Shown in pieces: positions 42,589 to 51,003 of a stretch of 62,915 bases of DNA (positions are counted from its first letter, which is position 1; the number at the start of each line of letters is the position of its first letter). The notes under the pieces were generated by a model that did no database searches, was not told the DNA's origin, and saw only the letters and a program-made list of their open reading frames with translations. The position numbers and the translations under genes are program-made. Origin of the DNA: Nonomuraea basaltis (GTDB lineage Bacteria; Actinomycetota; Actinomycetes; Streptosporangiales; Streptosporangiaceae); NCBI RefSeq assembly GCF_005893125.1, contig NZ_VCJS01000058.1:1-62915 (forward strand), written 5' to 3'.

Positions 42589-44016
42589 GTGTCGATGATT
42601 CAGGTTCCCGAAAAGATTCCCGTCAGGCTGGAAGACGGGTTCGACCGGATCACGCGGGAGCTCGCCCTGGCGGGCGGCTTTTCCCGCGCCGTGCTCGACG
42701 AGGCCGAATGGGTGGCGCAGGTGCCGGAGCTCGCGCGGCCGGGCACCAAGGACCTGGCCGACGTGCCGTTCGTGACCATCGACCCGCCCGGCTCGATGGA
42801 CCTCGACCAGGCCGTCCACCTGGAGCGGCTGCGCGCCGGTTACCGCGTCTGGTACGCCATCGCCGACGTCGGCGCGTTCGTCCGTCCCGGCGGGATCATC
42901 GACGCCGAGGCCCGCTCCCGGGGCGAGACCGTCTACCTGCCGGCGGGCAGGGTGCCGCTCCACCCGAGGGTGCTGTCAGAGGGCGCGGCCAGCCTGCTGC
43001 CCGGCGCGCTGCGGCCGGCCGCGGTGTGGCGGATCGACCTCGACGCCGACGGCCGCACGGTCGGCGCCGACGTCCAGCGCGGCCTCGTACGCAGTCGCGA
43101 GCGCCTGGACTACGCCTACGTGCAGGCGGCCGTCGACACCGGCACCGCCGACGGCACCCTGGGACTGCTGGCCGAGATCGGCCGGCTCAGGCTGGGCCTG
43201 GAGCGCGAGCGCGGCGGCGTCACCCTGCCCACGCCCCGGCAGGAGGTGGTGCCGGCCGACGGCGGCTACCGCCTGGAGTTCCGGCTGCCGCTGCCGGCCG
43301 AGGCGTGGAACGCGCAGATCTCGCTGCTGACCGGCATGGCCGCGGCCGCGATGATGCTCGACGCCGAGATCGGCATCCTGCGCGTGCTGCCCCGGCCGCG
43401 TCCCGGCGACCTGGCCAAGGTGCGCCGGGTGGCGGGGGCGCTGGGTGTGCCGTGGCCGGAGGGGGCCGGGTACGGCGCCGTGGTGCACGACCTGGATCCG
43501 AAGAACCCGCAGCAGGCGGCGTTCCTGCACGAGTCGAGGGTGCTGCTGCGCGGCTCCGGCTACGAGGCGTTCGACGGAGCGCCGCCGAAGGAGGCCGGGC
43601 ACGCCGCGGTGGCGGCGCCGTACGCGCACGTCACTGCCCCGCTGCGGCGCCTGGTCGACCGGTACGCGACGGAGGTGTGCCTGGCGGTCGCCGCGGGCGA
43701 GCCGGTCCCCTCCGACGTCCGGGCGGCGCTGGCGAGCCTGCCCGCCCTCATGTCGTCCTCCGCGCGGCGCGCGTCGGCCGTGGACCGGGCATGCGTGGAC
43801 CTGGTGGAGGCGTTCCTGCTGCGGGACCGGCTCGGGCAGGCGTTCGAGGCGGTGGTGATCGACGTGGACGAGCGGCGCGGGGGCGGGCAGGTCCAGCTCG
43901 TCGAGCCCGCCGTGATCGCCCGCTGCGACGGGCCGCTCCCCCTGGGCGAGCCGGTCACCGTACGCCTGGCGCAGGCGGACCCGGCCACCCGCGAGGTCCG
44001 CTTCACCCTGGCCTGA
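42589..44016 (+). CDS. RNB-domain (RNase II/R family) ribonuclease
   Basis: The product has about 475 residues. The RNB catalytic centre is visible in FVTIDPPGSMDLDQAVHLE, whose acidic residues bind Mg2+. Further markers are VWYAIADVGAFV, AEARSRGETVYLP, RVLSEGAASLLPG and YAHVTAPLRRLVDRYATEVCL. It degrades RNA 3' to 5'. It lacks the long N-terminal cold-shock domains of RNase R, so it is the short actinobacterial form. GTG 42589 was chosen; GTG 42583 and ATG 42595 are alternatives within six bases. Confidence 0.92.
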   Translation: MSMIQVPEKIPVRLEDGFDRITRELALAGGFSRAVLDEAEWVAQVPELARPGTKDLADVPFVTIDPPGSMDLDQAVHLERLRAGYRVWYAIADVGAFVRPGGIIDAEARSRGETVYLPAGRVPLHPRVLSEGAASLLPGALRPAAVWRIDLDADGRTVGADVQRGLVRSRERLDYAYVQAAVDTGTADGTLGLLAEIGRLRLGLERERGGVTLPTPRQEVVPADGGYRLEFRLPLPAEAWNAQISLLTGMAAAAMMLDAEIGILRVLPRPRPGDLAKVRRVAGALGVPWPEGAGYGAVVHDLDPKNPQQAAFLHESRVLLRGSGYEAFDGAPPKEAGHAAVAAPYAHVTAPLRRLVDRYATEVCLAVAAGEPVPSDVRAALASLPALMSSSARRASAVDRACVDLVEAFLLRDRLGQAFEAVVIDVDERRGGGQVQLVEPAVIARCDGPLPLGEPVTVRLAQADPATREVRFTLA

Positions 44017-44057
44017 GCCCTGTCTCTGCGGCGTCCTGGCAAGCGGGAACAAGAGGC

Positions 44058-44639
44058 TCAGTGCGGCTCGGCCCGCATCCCGTCACAGATCACATCCGCC
44101 ATCCGCACGGCCCCGCCCCTGGCCCGCGCCCTCCGCTCGGCCGCCAGGCACCCCCGCAGCAGGTCCTGTACGTCGTCCACCACCAGGTCGCGCCGCACCG
44201 CACCGGCCCGCTGCGCTCTGTCCAGCAGCCGGCCGAGCGCGCCGGCGAAGTCGTCCTCCAGCGTCGAGCCCGGCCGGAACGCCATCGCCGAGCCGCTCTC
44301 CAGCATGTCGCACAGCGCCTGGTTGGCCGAGACCTGCTCGACCACCCACGCGAACCACCCGAAGAACGCCCTGCCCGGGTCCTCGGCCGTGGCCAGCGCG
44401 CGGGCGTCGGCCACGAACCGCTCGATCCGCCCCAGCAGCACCGCCTCGAACAGCGCCTCCTTGGTGGGGAAATGCCGGTAGACGGTGCCGACCCCGAACC
44501 CGGCCCGCCGGGCGATCTCGTCGAAGGAGATGGTCAGGCCGTCGCTGGCCAGGGCCTCCTGGGCGATCTGCAGGACCCGCTCGCGGTTGCGGCGGGCGTC
44601 GGCGCGCAGCGGCCTGGCCGTGCTGTGGTCGTCGCCCAT
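44058..44639 (-). CDS. TetR-family transcriptional regulator with own operator
   Basis: The product has 193 residues. The helix-turn-helix is ISFDEIARRAGFGVGTVYRHFPTKEALFEAV (about 38-68), and the C-terminal domain is of the SbtR-like TetR class. ATG 44639 fits the family N-terminus (MGDDHSTARPLRADARRNRERVL). A 16-bp palindrome lies 36 bases upstream, indicating autorepression. The ABC exporter gene just upstream on the same strand is a candidate target, though it has its own leader. Confidence 0.9.
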   Translation of the reverse strand: MGDDHSTARPLRADARRNRERVLQIAQEALASDGLTISFDEIARRAGFGVGTVYRHFPTKEALFEAVLLGRIERFVADARALATAEDPGRAFFGWFAWVVEQVSANQALCDMLESGSAMAFRPGSTLEDDFAGALGRLLDRAQRAGAVRRDLVVDDVQDLLRGCLAAERRARARGGAVRMADVICDGMRAEPH

Positions 44640-44675
44640 GACGTACACCTGCCCTTTGGACAATTCGGGTCGAAC

Positions 44676-44691
44676 CGGAGAGGCCTCTCCG
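44676..44691. promoter_or_regulatory. 16-bp palindromic TetR operator
   Basis: CGGAGAGGCCTCTCCG is a perfect palindrome in the leader of the TetR gene. On the minus strand it follows TAGAAT (complement of about 44693-44698), a plausible -10, so a bound repressor would sit at the transcription start. Confidence 0.75.
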
Positions 44692-44768
44692 ATTCTATCG
44701 AGGAGATTCCATGACATACACGCGGCCCCTATGAGGGCGCGGATGCCTCTCCGGTCCGTGCCGGCGAA

Positions 44769-44792
44769 ACGCCCGCCCCTCAGGGCGGGCGT
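44769..44792 (-). terminator. Terminator after the ABC exporter gene
   Basis: ACGCCCGCCC and GGGCGGGCGT form a perfect 10-bp stem with a four-base loop, 20 bases past the ABC gene stop. No T-run follows. Confidence 0.75.
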
Positions 44793-44811
44793 CGGGGCCG
44801 GCCGCGCGGAG

Positions 44812-46779
44812 CTACGGCAGGTGAGTGCCGCGGACCGGATCGGGCGCCGCCTGGCGAAGGCCCCTCACCGGATCGGGCGGTGCCGCCTGGCGAAGGCCCC
44901 GGGCCGGGTCCGGCGCGGCGGCCCGGCCAGGAACGCGGGCCGGGCCGGGTGAGGCGGCCCGGCGAGGGCCTCTGGCCGGGTCGGGCGGGGCGACCCGGCG
45001 GGCGGGGGTGCCGACGCGCTTCAGCCGGATGCGTTCCTCCCGTGGCACGGGCTCCAGCCGCACCACGCGCGCTCCCTCCGGCACATGCCGCAGGTCGTGC
45101 GTGATGAGGATCGTCGTCCGACCGGCCATGAGCCGCCACAGCGGCTGCATGACCTGTGCGGCCGTCGCCTCGTCGAGCCCGTTCACCGGCTCGTCGAGCA
45201 CCAGCACCGGCGCGTCGCGCAGGATGGCCCTGGCGATCGCGATCCGCTGCCGCTGCCCGCCGGACAGGAGCCGCCCCCGCTGCCCCACCGGCGTGTCGTA
45301 TCCCTGGGGCAGCAGTTTGGCGAAGTCGTGCACGCCGGCCGCCTCGGCGGCCCTGATCACCTCGTCGAGCGAGGCGCCCGGGCGGCCGTAGGCGATGTTG
45401 TCCCGTACCGACCCCGAGAACAGCAGCGTCTCCTGGTGCACGACGGTGACGTTCGCGCGCAGCGACTCGCGCGTCAGGCCGCGGATGTCGGCGCCGTCCA
45501 GCAGGACGCGCCCCGTGTCCGGGTCGTAGAAGCGCAGCAGCAGCTTGGCCAGCGTGGACTTGCCCGCCCCGCTGGGCCCGGTGAGCACGAGCAGCTGACC
45601 GGGCTCGGCGGTGAACGACACGTCCCGCAGCACCGGCCGCCCCCGCCCGGGATAGCCGAAGCCGACCCGGACGAACTCCACCCGTCCCCGGCTCTGCCCG
45701 GCCGGCACGGCGCCGGGGGCGTCGGTGACGGCGGGCCTGGTCCGCAGGACCTCGATGATCCGGTCCGATCCGGCGGCCGCCTCCGACACGGTCAGGGCCA
45801 GCTCGCCGAGGCTCTGCACGGCCGGATACAGCAGGGCCAGGTATGCGGCGAAGGCGAGCAGGCCGCCGATCGTCAGCCGGCCGGCGGCGATCTCCCACGC
45901 GCCGAATCCGAGGATGACGATCAGGCAGGCGGTCTCGATGACCTGGACGGCAGGACCGTACAGGCTGCCCAGCCAGGCCTGCGCCATGTTGGCGCGCAGC
46001 CACGTCCGCCCCTCGCCGTGCAGGCGGCGGGCCTCGGTGCTCTGCCGGTTGTACGCCTGCACCAGCGGCTGGTTGGCCAGCCCTTCCTCCAGGACGCTGT
46101 TCATGGCGCCGTTGCTGTGCCGCTCCCGCGCCGCGGCCGTCCTGAACCTGGCCGCGAACACCTTCGACACCAGCAGGAACGCCGGGATCAGCGCGAGCGT
46201 GACGAGCGCGAGGTCCCAGCGGATGAAGAAGGCCGCCCCGGCGAAGAACACCACGCTGGCGGCCGTGGTGAGCGCCTTGACCAGCCCCGAGCCGACGAGC
46301 TCCTCGATGGCCTCGACGTCGTCGGTGAGCCGTGCCATCAGGTCGCCGAGCCGCCGGTTCTCCGAGAAGTCCGGCGCGAGCGTCTGGATGTGGGCGAACA
46401 CCCGGTCGCGCAGGCCCAGCAGGAACCGTTCGGCGCCGAGCGCGGTGACGTACGTCCCGGCGAAGGACGTCACCCCGGCGACCGCGGCGAGCCCGAGCCA
46501 GCTGAACGCGGGGCCCCAGAACGCCCCCAGGTGCCGGGTGGTGAGCACCTCGTCCGTGATGTGGCCGAACAGGCGGATTGCGGCGACCTCGCACAGCGCG
46601 GCCAGGACGGCGAACACCACACCGGCGGCGAACAGCCGGCGCAACCCGCGGGTGTCCGGCCAGAACTCGCGAAAAGTCCGGCGAAGGGAAATCGCCGGCG
46701 CGAGTTCGCTGCCGGAGGCGGTCAGCGAGAGCCGACGGCTGGGCCGCCGGCTCTCACAGGATGGATCTACCACCACCAC
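44812..46779 (-). CDS. ABC exporter (fused membrane and ATPase domains)
   Basis: The product has 655 residues. A six-helix exporter domain (about 45-330) is fused to an ATPase domain with Walker A GPSGAGKST (about 408), signature LLSGGQRQRIAIARA, Walker B VLVLDEPVNGLD and the switch His in ILITHDLRHV. Half-transporters of this type dimerise to export lipids, peptides or drugs. The D-loop reads NGLDEAT where SALD is usual. The C-terminal 65 residues are low-complexity Pro/Arg/Ala repeats of 11 residues. The only starts are adjacent GTGs at 46779-46771, without a ribosome site; they overlap the end of a small upstream ORF, so translation is probably coupled to it. Confidence 0.88.
   Translation of the reverse strand: MVVVDPSCESRRPSRRLSLTASGSELAPAISLRRTFREFWPDTRGLRRLFAAGVVFAVLAALCEVAAIRLFGHITDEVLTTRHLGAFWGPAFSWLGLAAVAGVTSFAGTYVTALGAERFLLGLRDRVFAHIQTLAPDFSENRRLGDLMARLTDDVEAIEELVGSGLVKALTTAASVVFFAGAAFFIRWDLALVTLALIPAFLLVSKVFAARFRTAAARERHSNGAMNSVLEEGLANQPLVQAYNRQSTEARRLHGEGRTWLRANMAQAWLGSLYGPAVQVIETACLIVILGFGAWEIAAGRLTIGGLLAFAAYLALLYPAVQSLGELALTVSEAAAGSDRIIEVLRTRPAVTDAPGAVPAGQSRGRVEFVRVGFGYPGRGRPVLRDVSFTAEPGQLLVLTGPSGAGKSTLAKLLLRFYDPDTGRVLLDGADIRGLTRESLRANVTVVHQETLLFSGSVRDNIAYGRPGASLDEVIRAAEAAGVHDFAKLLPQGYDTPVGQRGRLLSGGQRQRIAIARAILRDAPVLVLDEPVNGLDEATAAQVMQPLWRLMAGRTTILITHDLRHVPEGARVVRLEPVPREERIRLKRVGTPARRVAPPDPARGPRRAASPGPARVPGRAAAPDPARGLRQAAPPDPVRGLRQAAPDPVRGTHLP
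44834..44905. repeat. 33-bp tandem repeat in the ABC exporter 3' end
   Basis: Units beginning CGGATCGGGCG at about 44836 and 44869 repeat with a 33-base period, then decay further into the gene. They encode PDPVRGLRQAA-type units at the C-terminus of the exporter. Repeat number could vary between strains. Confidence 0.65.
46727..46755 (-). promoter_or_regulatory. Hairpin inside the ABC gene start region
   Basis: GAGAGCCGACGGC and GCCGCCGGCTCTC form a 13-bp stem with one mismatch and a three-base loop. It is centred about 38 bases after the first GTG of the ABC gene and just past the end of the upstream ORF. The position fits an attenuator or translation-control structure. Confidence 0.55.
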
Positions 46780-46865
46780 CGCCTACGGCAGCCGCAGCGC
46801 CACCGGCGACGACGACAGCGGTGTCCCATCTGGTATCCGACCTGTGTCAGCGGCGTGCGAGCCAT
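46767..46865 (-). CDS. 32-residue Arg/Cys/Trp-rich leader ORF overlapping the ABC gene
   Basis: ATG 46865 has an excellent ribosome site (GGGGGAGGAATC ahead). The peptide starts MARTPLTQVGYQMGH and ends CRRRRWRCGCRRRWWW. The TAG stop (46769-46767) lies 13 bases inside the exporter frame, so ribosomes ending here can restart at the exporter GTGs. The function may be translational coupling, a stalling leader or a bioactive peptide exported by the ABC protein. The composition could also arise by chance from a GC-rich frame, but the ribosome site and exact overlap argue for use. Confidence 0.6.
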   Translation of the reverse strand: MARTPLTQVGYQMGHRCRRRRWRCGCRRRWWW

Positions 46866-47228
46866 GATTCCTCCCCCGTTGAACGGCTGAACACATTGAC
46901 AAATCGGACGTTAGCACCCGAATTCAGATAAATCACGACATAGTCGGCAATTTAAAAGAGTCTTGACCTGTGAAGCCAATCCAGAAAGGCGATTCCGTTT
47001 ACTAGTTAAATGAGCTGTAAATTGCGCAGAACCGCCAACGAAGGTAATAAAGCCGCCAAAGATGCTACTTAGAACTGGTTCTCAGGTGCATGCCGGCCGG
47101 CCACTTCTCCGGCCTGCCGGCGCGCGCGGCTCGACGGCGGCATGCCGACGGCCGTCAGCGTCGGCGCGGGCCTGCCGGACCTGGTGCTGACGGCCGTCGG
47201 CGTCGTCGAGGCGACGACCAGCGGGTGC
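46866..47228. other. A/T-rich intergenic region with 16-bp inverted repeat
   Basis: The part from 46895 to 47085 is the most A/T-rich stretch nearby and should hold the promoter of the leader ORF and exporter. No hexamer pair with good spacing was fixed. GCCGACGGCCGTCAGC (47144-47159) and GCTGACGGCCGTCGGC (47186-47201) are perfect inverted copies 27 bases before the helicase stop, on its downstream side, and probably form its terminator. Confidence 0.6.
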
Positions 47229-49952
47229 TCAGGTGAGCGAGGAGTAGGCCACCACCCCGCGCCGCATGGCGTCCACGGCCTTGACCGCGGTCTGCTTGAC
47301 CTTGCTGCCCGGCGGCGCCGCGTTGCCGAGCTGGCCGAGCAGGTCCATCAACTGCTTGACCCACCGTACGAAGTCGCCGGCGGCCAGCTCGTTGCCGTTC
47401 ACGCCCTCCATGAGCACGGCGTCCAGCGTGTGCCCCTTCGTCCAGCGGAAGGCGGCCCAGGCGAAGCCCAGATCGGGCTCCCTGATGGTGGACAGCCCGT
47501 GGTCGGACTCGATGCCCTCCAGCTCCCCCCACAGCCGGATCATCGCCGTCAGCGCGTCCTGGGCCCGGCCCGCGGGGATCTTGGGCCGGCGGGCGTCGTC
47601 GGCGGCCCGCGACTCGAACACCAGCGCCGACACGCACGCCGCCAGCTCGGCCGGCTCCAGCTCCTCCCACAGCCCCTTGCGCAGGGACTCGGCGGTCAGC
47701 AGGTCCAGCTCGGTGTAGAGGCGGCCCAGGCGGCGGCCCTCGTCGGTGACCGCCTCACCGTCGAGGTAGCCGAGCTGCACCAGCACCGAGCAGATGCGGT
47801 CGAACGTACGGGAGATGACGTGCGACCGGCCCTCGACGCGGCGGCGCAGCCCTTCGGTCTCGCGCAGCAGCTTGTAGTAACGCTCGGCCCAGCGGGCGTG
47901 GTCCTCACGCTCGTCGCAGCCGTGGCAGGGGTGCTGGCGGATGCGCCGGCGCAGCTCGTTGACCTCCTCGTCCTCCACGGCGTGGTCACGCGCCCGGTCC
48001 GGCTTGCCGAGGTCGCGGTCGCCGAGCTTGGCGAGCAGCGTGGAGACGAGGTTGGCGCGCTCCTTGGGCGAGCGGCCGTTGAAGTTCTTCGGGATGCGCA
48101 GCTTCTCGAGCGGCTCGACCGGCACCGGGAAGTCGGCCGGATCGAGCTTCTTGACCTGCTTGCCGATCGTCAGCACGAGCGGGCTCGGCCCTTGGCCGCG
48201 CGGGTTGCGGCCGGGGTCGAGCACGATCGCCAGGCCTGCCCGGCGCCCGCCGGGCACCCGGATGACGTCGCCGGGCTGCAGCGCCTCCAGCGACCGCACG
48301 GCGGCGGCTCGCCGGGCGGCGCCGCGCTGCTTGGCCAGCTCGGTCTCGCGGTCGGACAGCCGGCGGCGTAGCGCCGCGTATTCGGGGAAGTCGCCCAGGT
48401 GGCACGTCATGGCCTCCTGGTAGCCCTCCAGCGCGTCTTCGTGCTTGCGCAGCTGCTTGGCCAGCCCCACGACCGCCCGGTCGGCCTGGAACTGCGCGAA
48501 CGACTCTTCCAGCAGCGTCCTGGCGCGTTCCCGGCCGAACTGGCCGACCAGGTTGACCGCCATGTTGTAGGAGGGCTGGAAACTGGAGCGCAGCGGGTAG
48601 GTGCGGGTGCCGGCCAGGCCCGCCACCGACAGCGGGTCCATGCCCGGCTGCCACAGCACCACGGCGTGCCCCTCGACGTCGATGCCGCGCCGCCCGGCCC
48701 GCCCGGTGAGCTGGGTGTACTCGCCCGGCGTGAGGTCGGCGTGGGTCTCGCCGTTCCATTTGTCGAGCTTCTCGATCACCACGCTGCGGGCCGGCATGTT
48801 GATGCCGAGCGCGAGCGTCTCGGTGGCGAAGACGGCCTTGACCAGCCCGCGGGTGAACAGCTCCTCCACGACCTCCTTGAACGCCGGCAGCATGCCCGCG
48901 TGGTGTGCGGCCAGGCCGCGCTCCAGGCAGTCGCGCCACTCCAGGTAGCCCAGCACCGCCAGGTCCTCGTCGGGCAGGTGCGCGGTGCGCTCGTCGACGA
49001 GCTGCCTGATCTCGTGCAGCTCGCGGTCGGTGGTGAGCCGGATGCCGGCGTGCAGGCACTGCTGCACGGCGGCCTGGCAGCCGGCCCGGGAGAAGATGAA
49101 CGTGATCGCCGGCAGCAGCCCCTCGGCGTCGAGCTTCTCGATCACCTGCACCCGGTCCGCCGGGCGGGAGCGCTGCGGCCGCCCGTAGCCGCGCCGGCCC
49201 CGGCCCGCGGTCAGCCGCTCGGCGTCCCGCGTCACCCGCATCAGCGCGGGGTTGATCCGCGGCGTCAGGTCGTCGGCCATGAACATGTCGTAGATCAGGT
49301 TGCCGACCATCATGTGCTGCCACAGCGGCACCGGCCGGATCTCGTCGACGATCACCGTGGTGTCGCCGCGCACGTCGCCGAGCCACTCGCCGAACTCCTC
49401 GGCGTTGCTCACGGTCGCCGACAGCGCCACCAGCCGCACCGACTCCGGCAGATGGATGATGACCTCTTCCCACACCGCGCCGCGGAAGCGGTCGGCCAGA
49501 TAGTGGACCTCGTCCATGACCGCGAACCCGAGCCCGGCCAGCGTCGCCGACCCGGCGTAGAGCATGTTGCGCAGCACCTCGGTGGTCATCACCACGATCG
49601 GGGCGTCGCCGTTGATGCTGTTGTCGCCGGTCAGCAGGCCGACTTTGGCAGTGCCGTAGCGCTTGACCAGGTCGTTGTACTTCTGGTTGGACAGCGCCTT
49701 GATGGGGGTGGTGTAGAAGCACTTACGGCCCTGCTCCAGGGCGAGGTGGACGGCGAACTCGCCGACGACCGTCTTGCCCGACCCCGTGGGCGCCGCCACC
49801 AGGACGCCGTCGCCGGCCTCCAGGGCGCGGCACGCGTCGAGCTGGAAGTCGTCCAGCGCGAAGTCGTAGTGACCTCGGAACGATCTGAGAGCGGCGCCGT
49901 CGTCCCCGTACTTCTGGCGGAAGGCCGCGTAGCGTTCCGCTGGCGTTGTCAT
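47229..49952 (-). CDS. Mtr4/Ski2-like DExH-box RNA helicase
   Basis: The product has 907 residues. Walker A AAPTGSGKT is at 54-61. Motif II is MDEVHYL (DEVH, near 145), motif III is LVALSATVSNAEEFGEWLG, and motif VI is QLTGRAGRRGID. The helicase core is followed by the Ski2-like C-terminal region (DOB1/SK12H type, REDHARWAERYYKLLRETEGL, ELEPAELAACVSALVFE). It uses ATP to unwind RNA, probably in RNA decay. It is a usual neighbour of tatC and the pafBC genes. ATG 49952 (MTTPAERYAAF) fits better than 49997. Confidence 0.93.
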   Translation of the reverse strand: MTTPAERYAAFRQKYGDDGAALRSFRGHYDFALDDFQLDACRALEAGDGVLVAAPTGSGKTVVGEFAVHLALEQGRKCFYTTPIKALSNQKYNDLVKRYGTAKVGLLTGDNSINGDAPIVVMTTEVLRNMLYAGSATLAGLGFAVMDEVHYLADRFRGAVWEEVIIHLPESVRLVALSATVSNAEEFGEWLGDVRGDTTVIVDEIRPVPLWQHMMVGNLIYDMFMADDLTPRINPALMRVTRDAERLTAGRGRRGYGRPQRSRPADRVQVIEKLDAEGLLPAITFIFSRAGCQAAVQQCLHAGIRLTTDRELHEIRQLVDERTAHLPDEDLAVLGYLEWRDCLERGLAAHHAGMLPAFKEVVEELFTRGLVKAVFATETLALGINMPARSVVIEKLDKWNGETHADLTPGEYTQLTGRAGRRGIDVEGHAVVLWQPGMDPLSVAGLAGTRTYPLRSSFQPSYNMAVNLVGQFGRERARTLLEESFAQFQADRAVVGLAKQLRKHEDALEGYQEAMTCHLGDFPEYAALRRRLSDRETELAKQRGAARRAAAVRSLEALQPGDVIRVPGGRRAGLAIVLDPGRNPRGQGPSPLVLTIGKQVKKLDPADFPVPVEPLEKLRIPKNFNGRSPKERANLVSTLLAKLGDRDLGKPDRARDHAVEDEEVNELRRRIRQHPCHGCDEREDHARWAERYYKLLRETEGLRRRVEGRSHVISRTFDRICSVLVQLGYLDGEAVTDEGRRLGRLYTELDLLTAESLRKGLWEELEPAELAACVSALVFESRAADDARRPKIPAGRAQDALTAMIRLWGELEGIESDHGLSTIREPDLGFAWAAFRWTKGHTLDAVLMEGVNGNELAAGDFVRWVKQLMDLLGQLGNAAPPGSKVKQTAVKAVDAMRRGVVAYSSLT

Positions 49953-50099
49953 ACCCGTCAGCCTACCGAAATCGCCATTCCGGTCTGTCCAGCCCATTCC
50001 GCCGTCCCGCCCTCCGATCGCACCCGCCGCACTCCGGGCCGAGGTCCTTCGGGGTGGCGGGTCTGGTTGACACGCGCCGACGCCTTTACAATGTAGATC

Positions 50100-50987
50100 T
50101 CAAACGATGACCCGCAGCGCCCCCGGCCGCACCTCGCACTCCACCGGCACCGCCCCGATCCGTTCGCCGTCCGCGTACGCCACCACGTCGGCGGCCTCCA
50201 GCCGCACGCTGCGCACCCTCCGCACCGACACCGCCCGGTGCCCGACGTGCGTCCCCCGGTACACGCTCGGGAACACCCGCAGGAACTCGCTCTTGGAGAG
50301 GGCGTCCACCATCATCACGTCCAGCAGCCCGTCGTCGGGCCTGGCGTCGGGGCAGACCCGCATCCCGGCACCGTAGGAGCAGGTGTTGGCCACGGCCACC
50401 ATCATGGCCTCCCGCTCGATCACCTCGTCCCCGTCGAGCGTGACCCGGAACGGTATGGGCCGGAACGAGCGCAGCTCGCCCGCCACCGCGACCATGTACC
50501 GGGCCGTCCCCGGCGGCCAGGTGAGCCGGTTGGCCCGCTCGTTGACGCGCGAGTCGAACCCGCAGCACAACACCCCGGCGAACAGCTCGTCGGCGCGGCC
50601 GGCGCGGACGCGGGCGACGTCGACCAGCCGGGACTTCATGCGCAGCACGGTGCGGGCCGCCGCGACGGGATCCTTGCACGGCACGCCGAGCGCGGCCGCG
50701 ATGTCGTTGCCGGTGCCCGCGGGGATGATGCCGAGCGGCACGTCGGTGCCCGCCACGGCCTGCACGGCCAGGTGCACCAGGCCGTCCCCGCCGAAGGCCA
50801 CGAGCGCGTCCGGGCGTTCGGCGACGGCGGTGCAGGCGCGTTCCAGCGCGTCGGCGGCGTCGTCGCCGACGATCACCGACAGCTCGGCCCCGCCGGCCCG
50901 CAGGCGGCGCGCCACGGGCTCGAGCAGGGGCAGCGTACGGCCGCCGCGGGCGGCCGGGTTGACCAGCAGGGCGAGTTGAGGGGACAC
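50100..50987 (-). CDS. Diacylglycerol kinase/lipid kinase family protein
   Basis: The product has 295 residues. It has a DAGK catalytic domain with LLVNPAARGGR (near 8), the nucleotide loop VAFGGDGLVHLAVQ (about 63-76) and GIIPAGTGNDIAAALG (about 85-100). A C-terminal beta domain with VCPDARPDDGLLDVMMV follows. It phosphorylates a lipid such as diacylglycerol with ATP at the membrane. The GTG start is 13 bases beyond the tatC stop, so it is in the tat operon. Confidence 0.92.
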   Translation of the reverse strand: MSPQLALLVNPAARGGRTLPLLEPVARRLRAGGAELSVIVGDDAADALERACTAVAERPDALVAFGGDGLVHLAVQAVAGTDVPLGIIPAGTGNDIAAALGVPCKDPVAAARTVLRMKSRLVDVARVRAGRADELFAGVLCCGFDSRVNERANRLTWPPGTARYMVAVAGELRSFRPIPFRVTLDGDEVIEREAMMVAVANTCSYGAGMRVCPDARPDDGLLDVMMVDALSKSEFLRVFPSVYRGTHVGHRAVSVRRVRSVRLEAADVVAYADGERIGAVPVECEVRPGALRVIV

Positions 50988-51003
50988 GCCCGGAACTTAT
51001 CGC

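Noticed and set aside
48399..50096. 565-codon plus-strand frame opposite the helicase
   Set aside because: It mirrors the helicase codons. No motifs, and it runs through both coding and intergenic DNA.
50060..50100. TTGACA and TACAAT between the helicase and lipid kinase genes
   Set aside because: The hexamers are only 14 bases apart and would drive antisense RNA into the lipid kinase gene; the spacing is too short for a normal sigma70 promoter.
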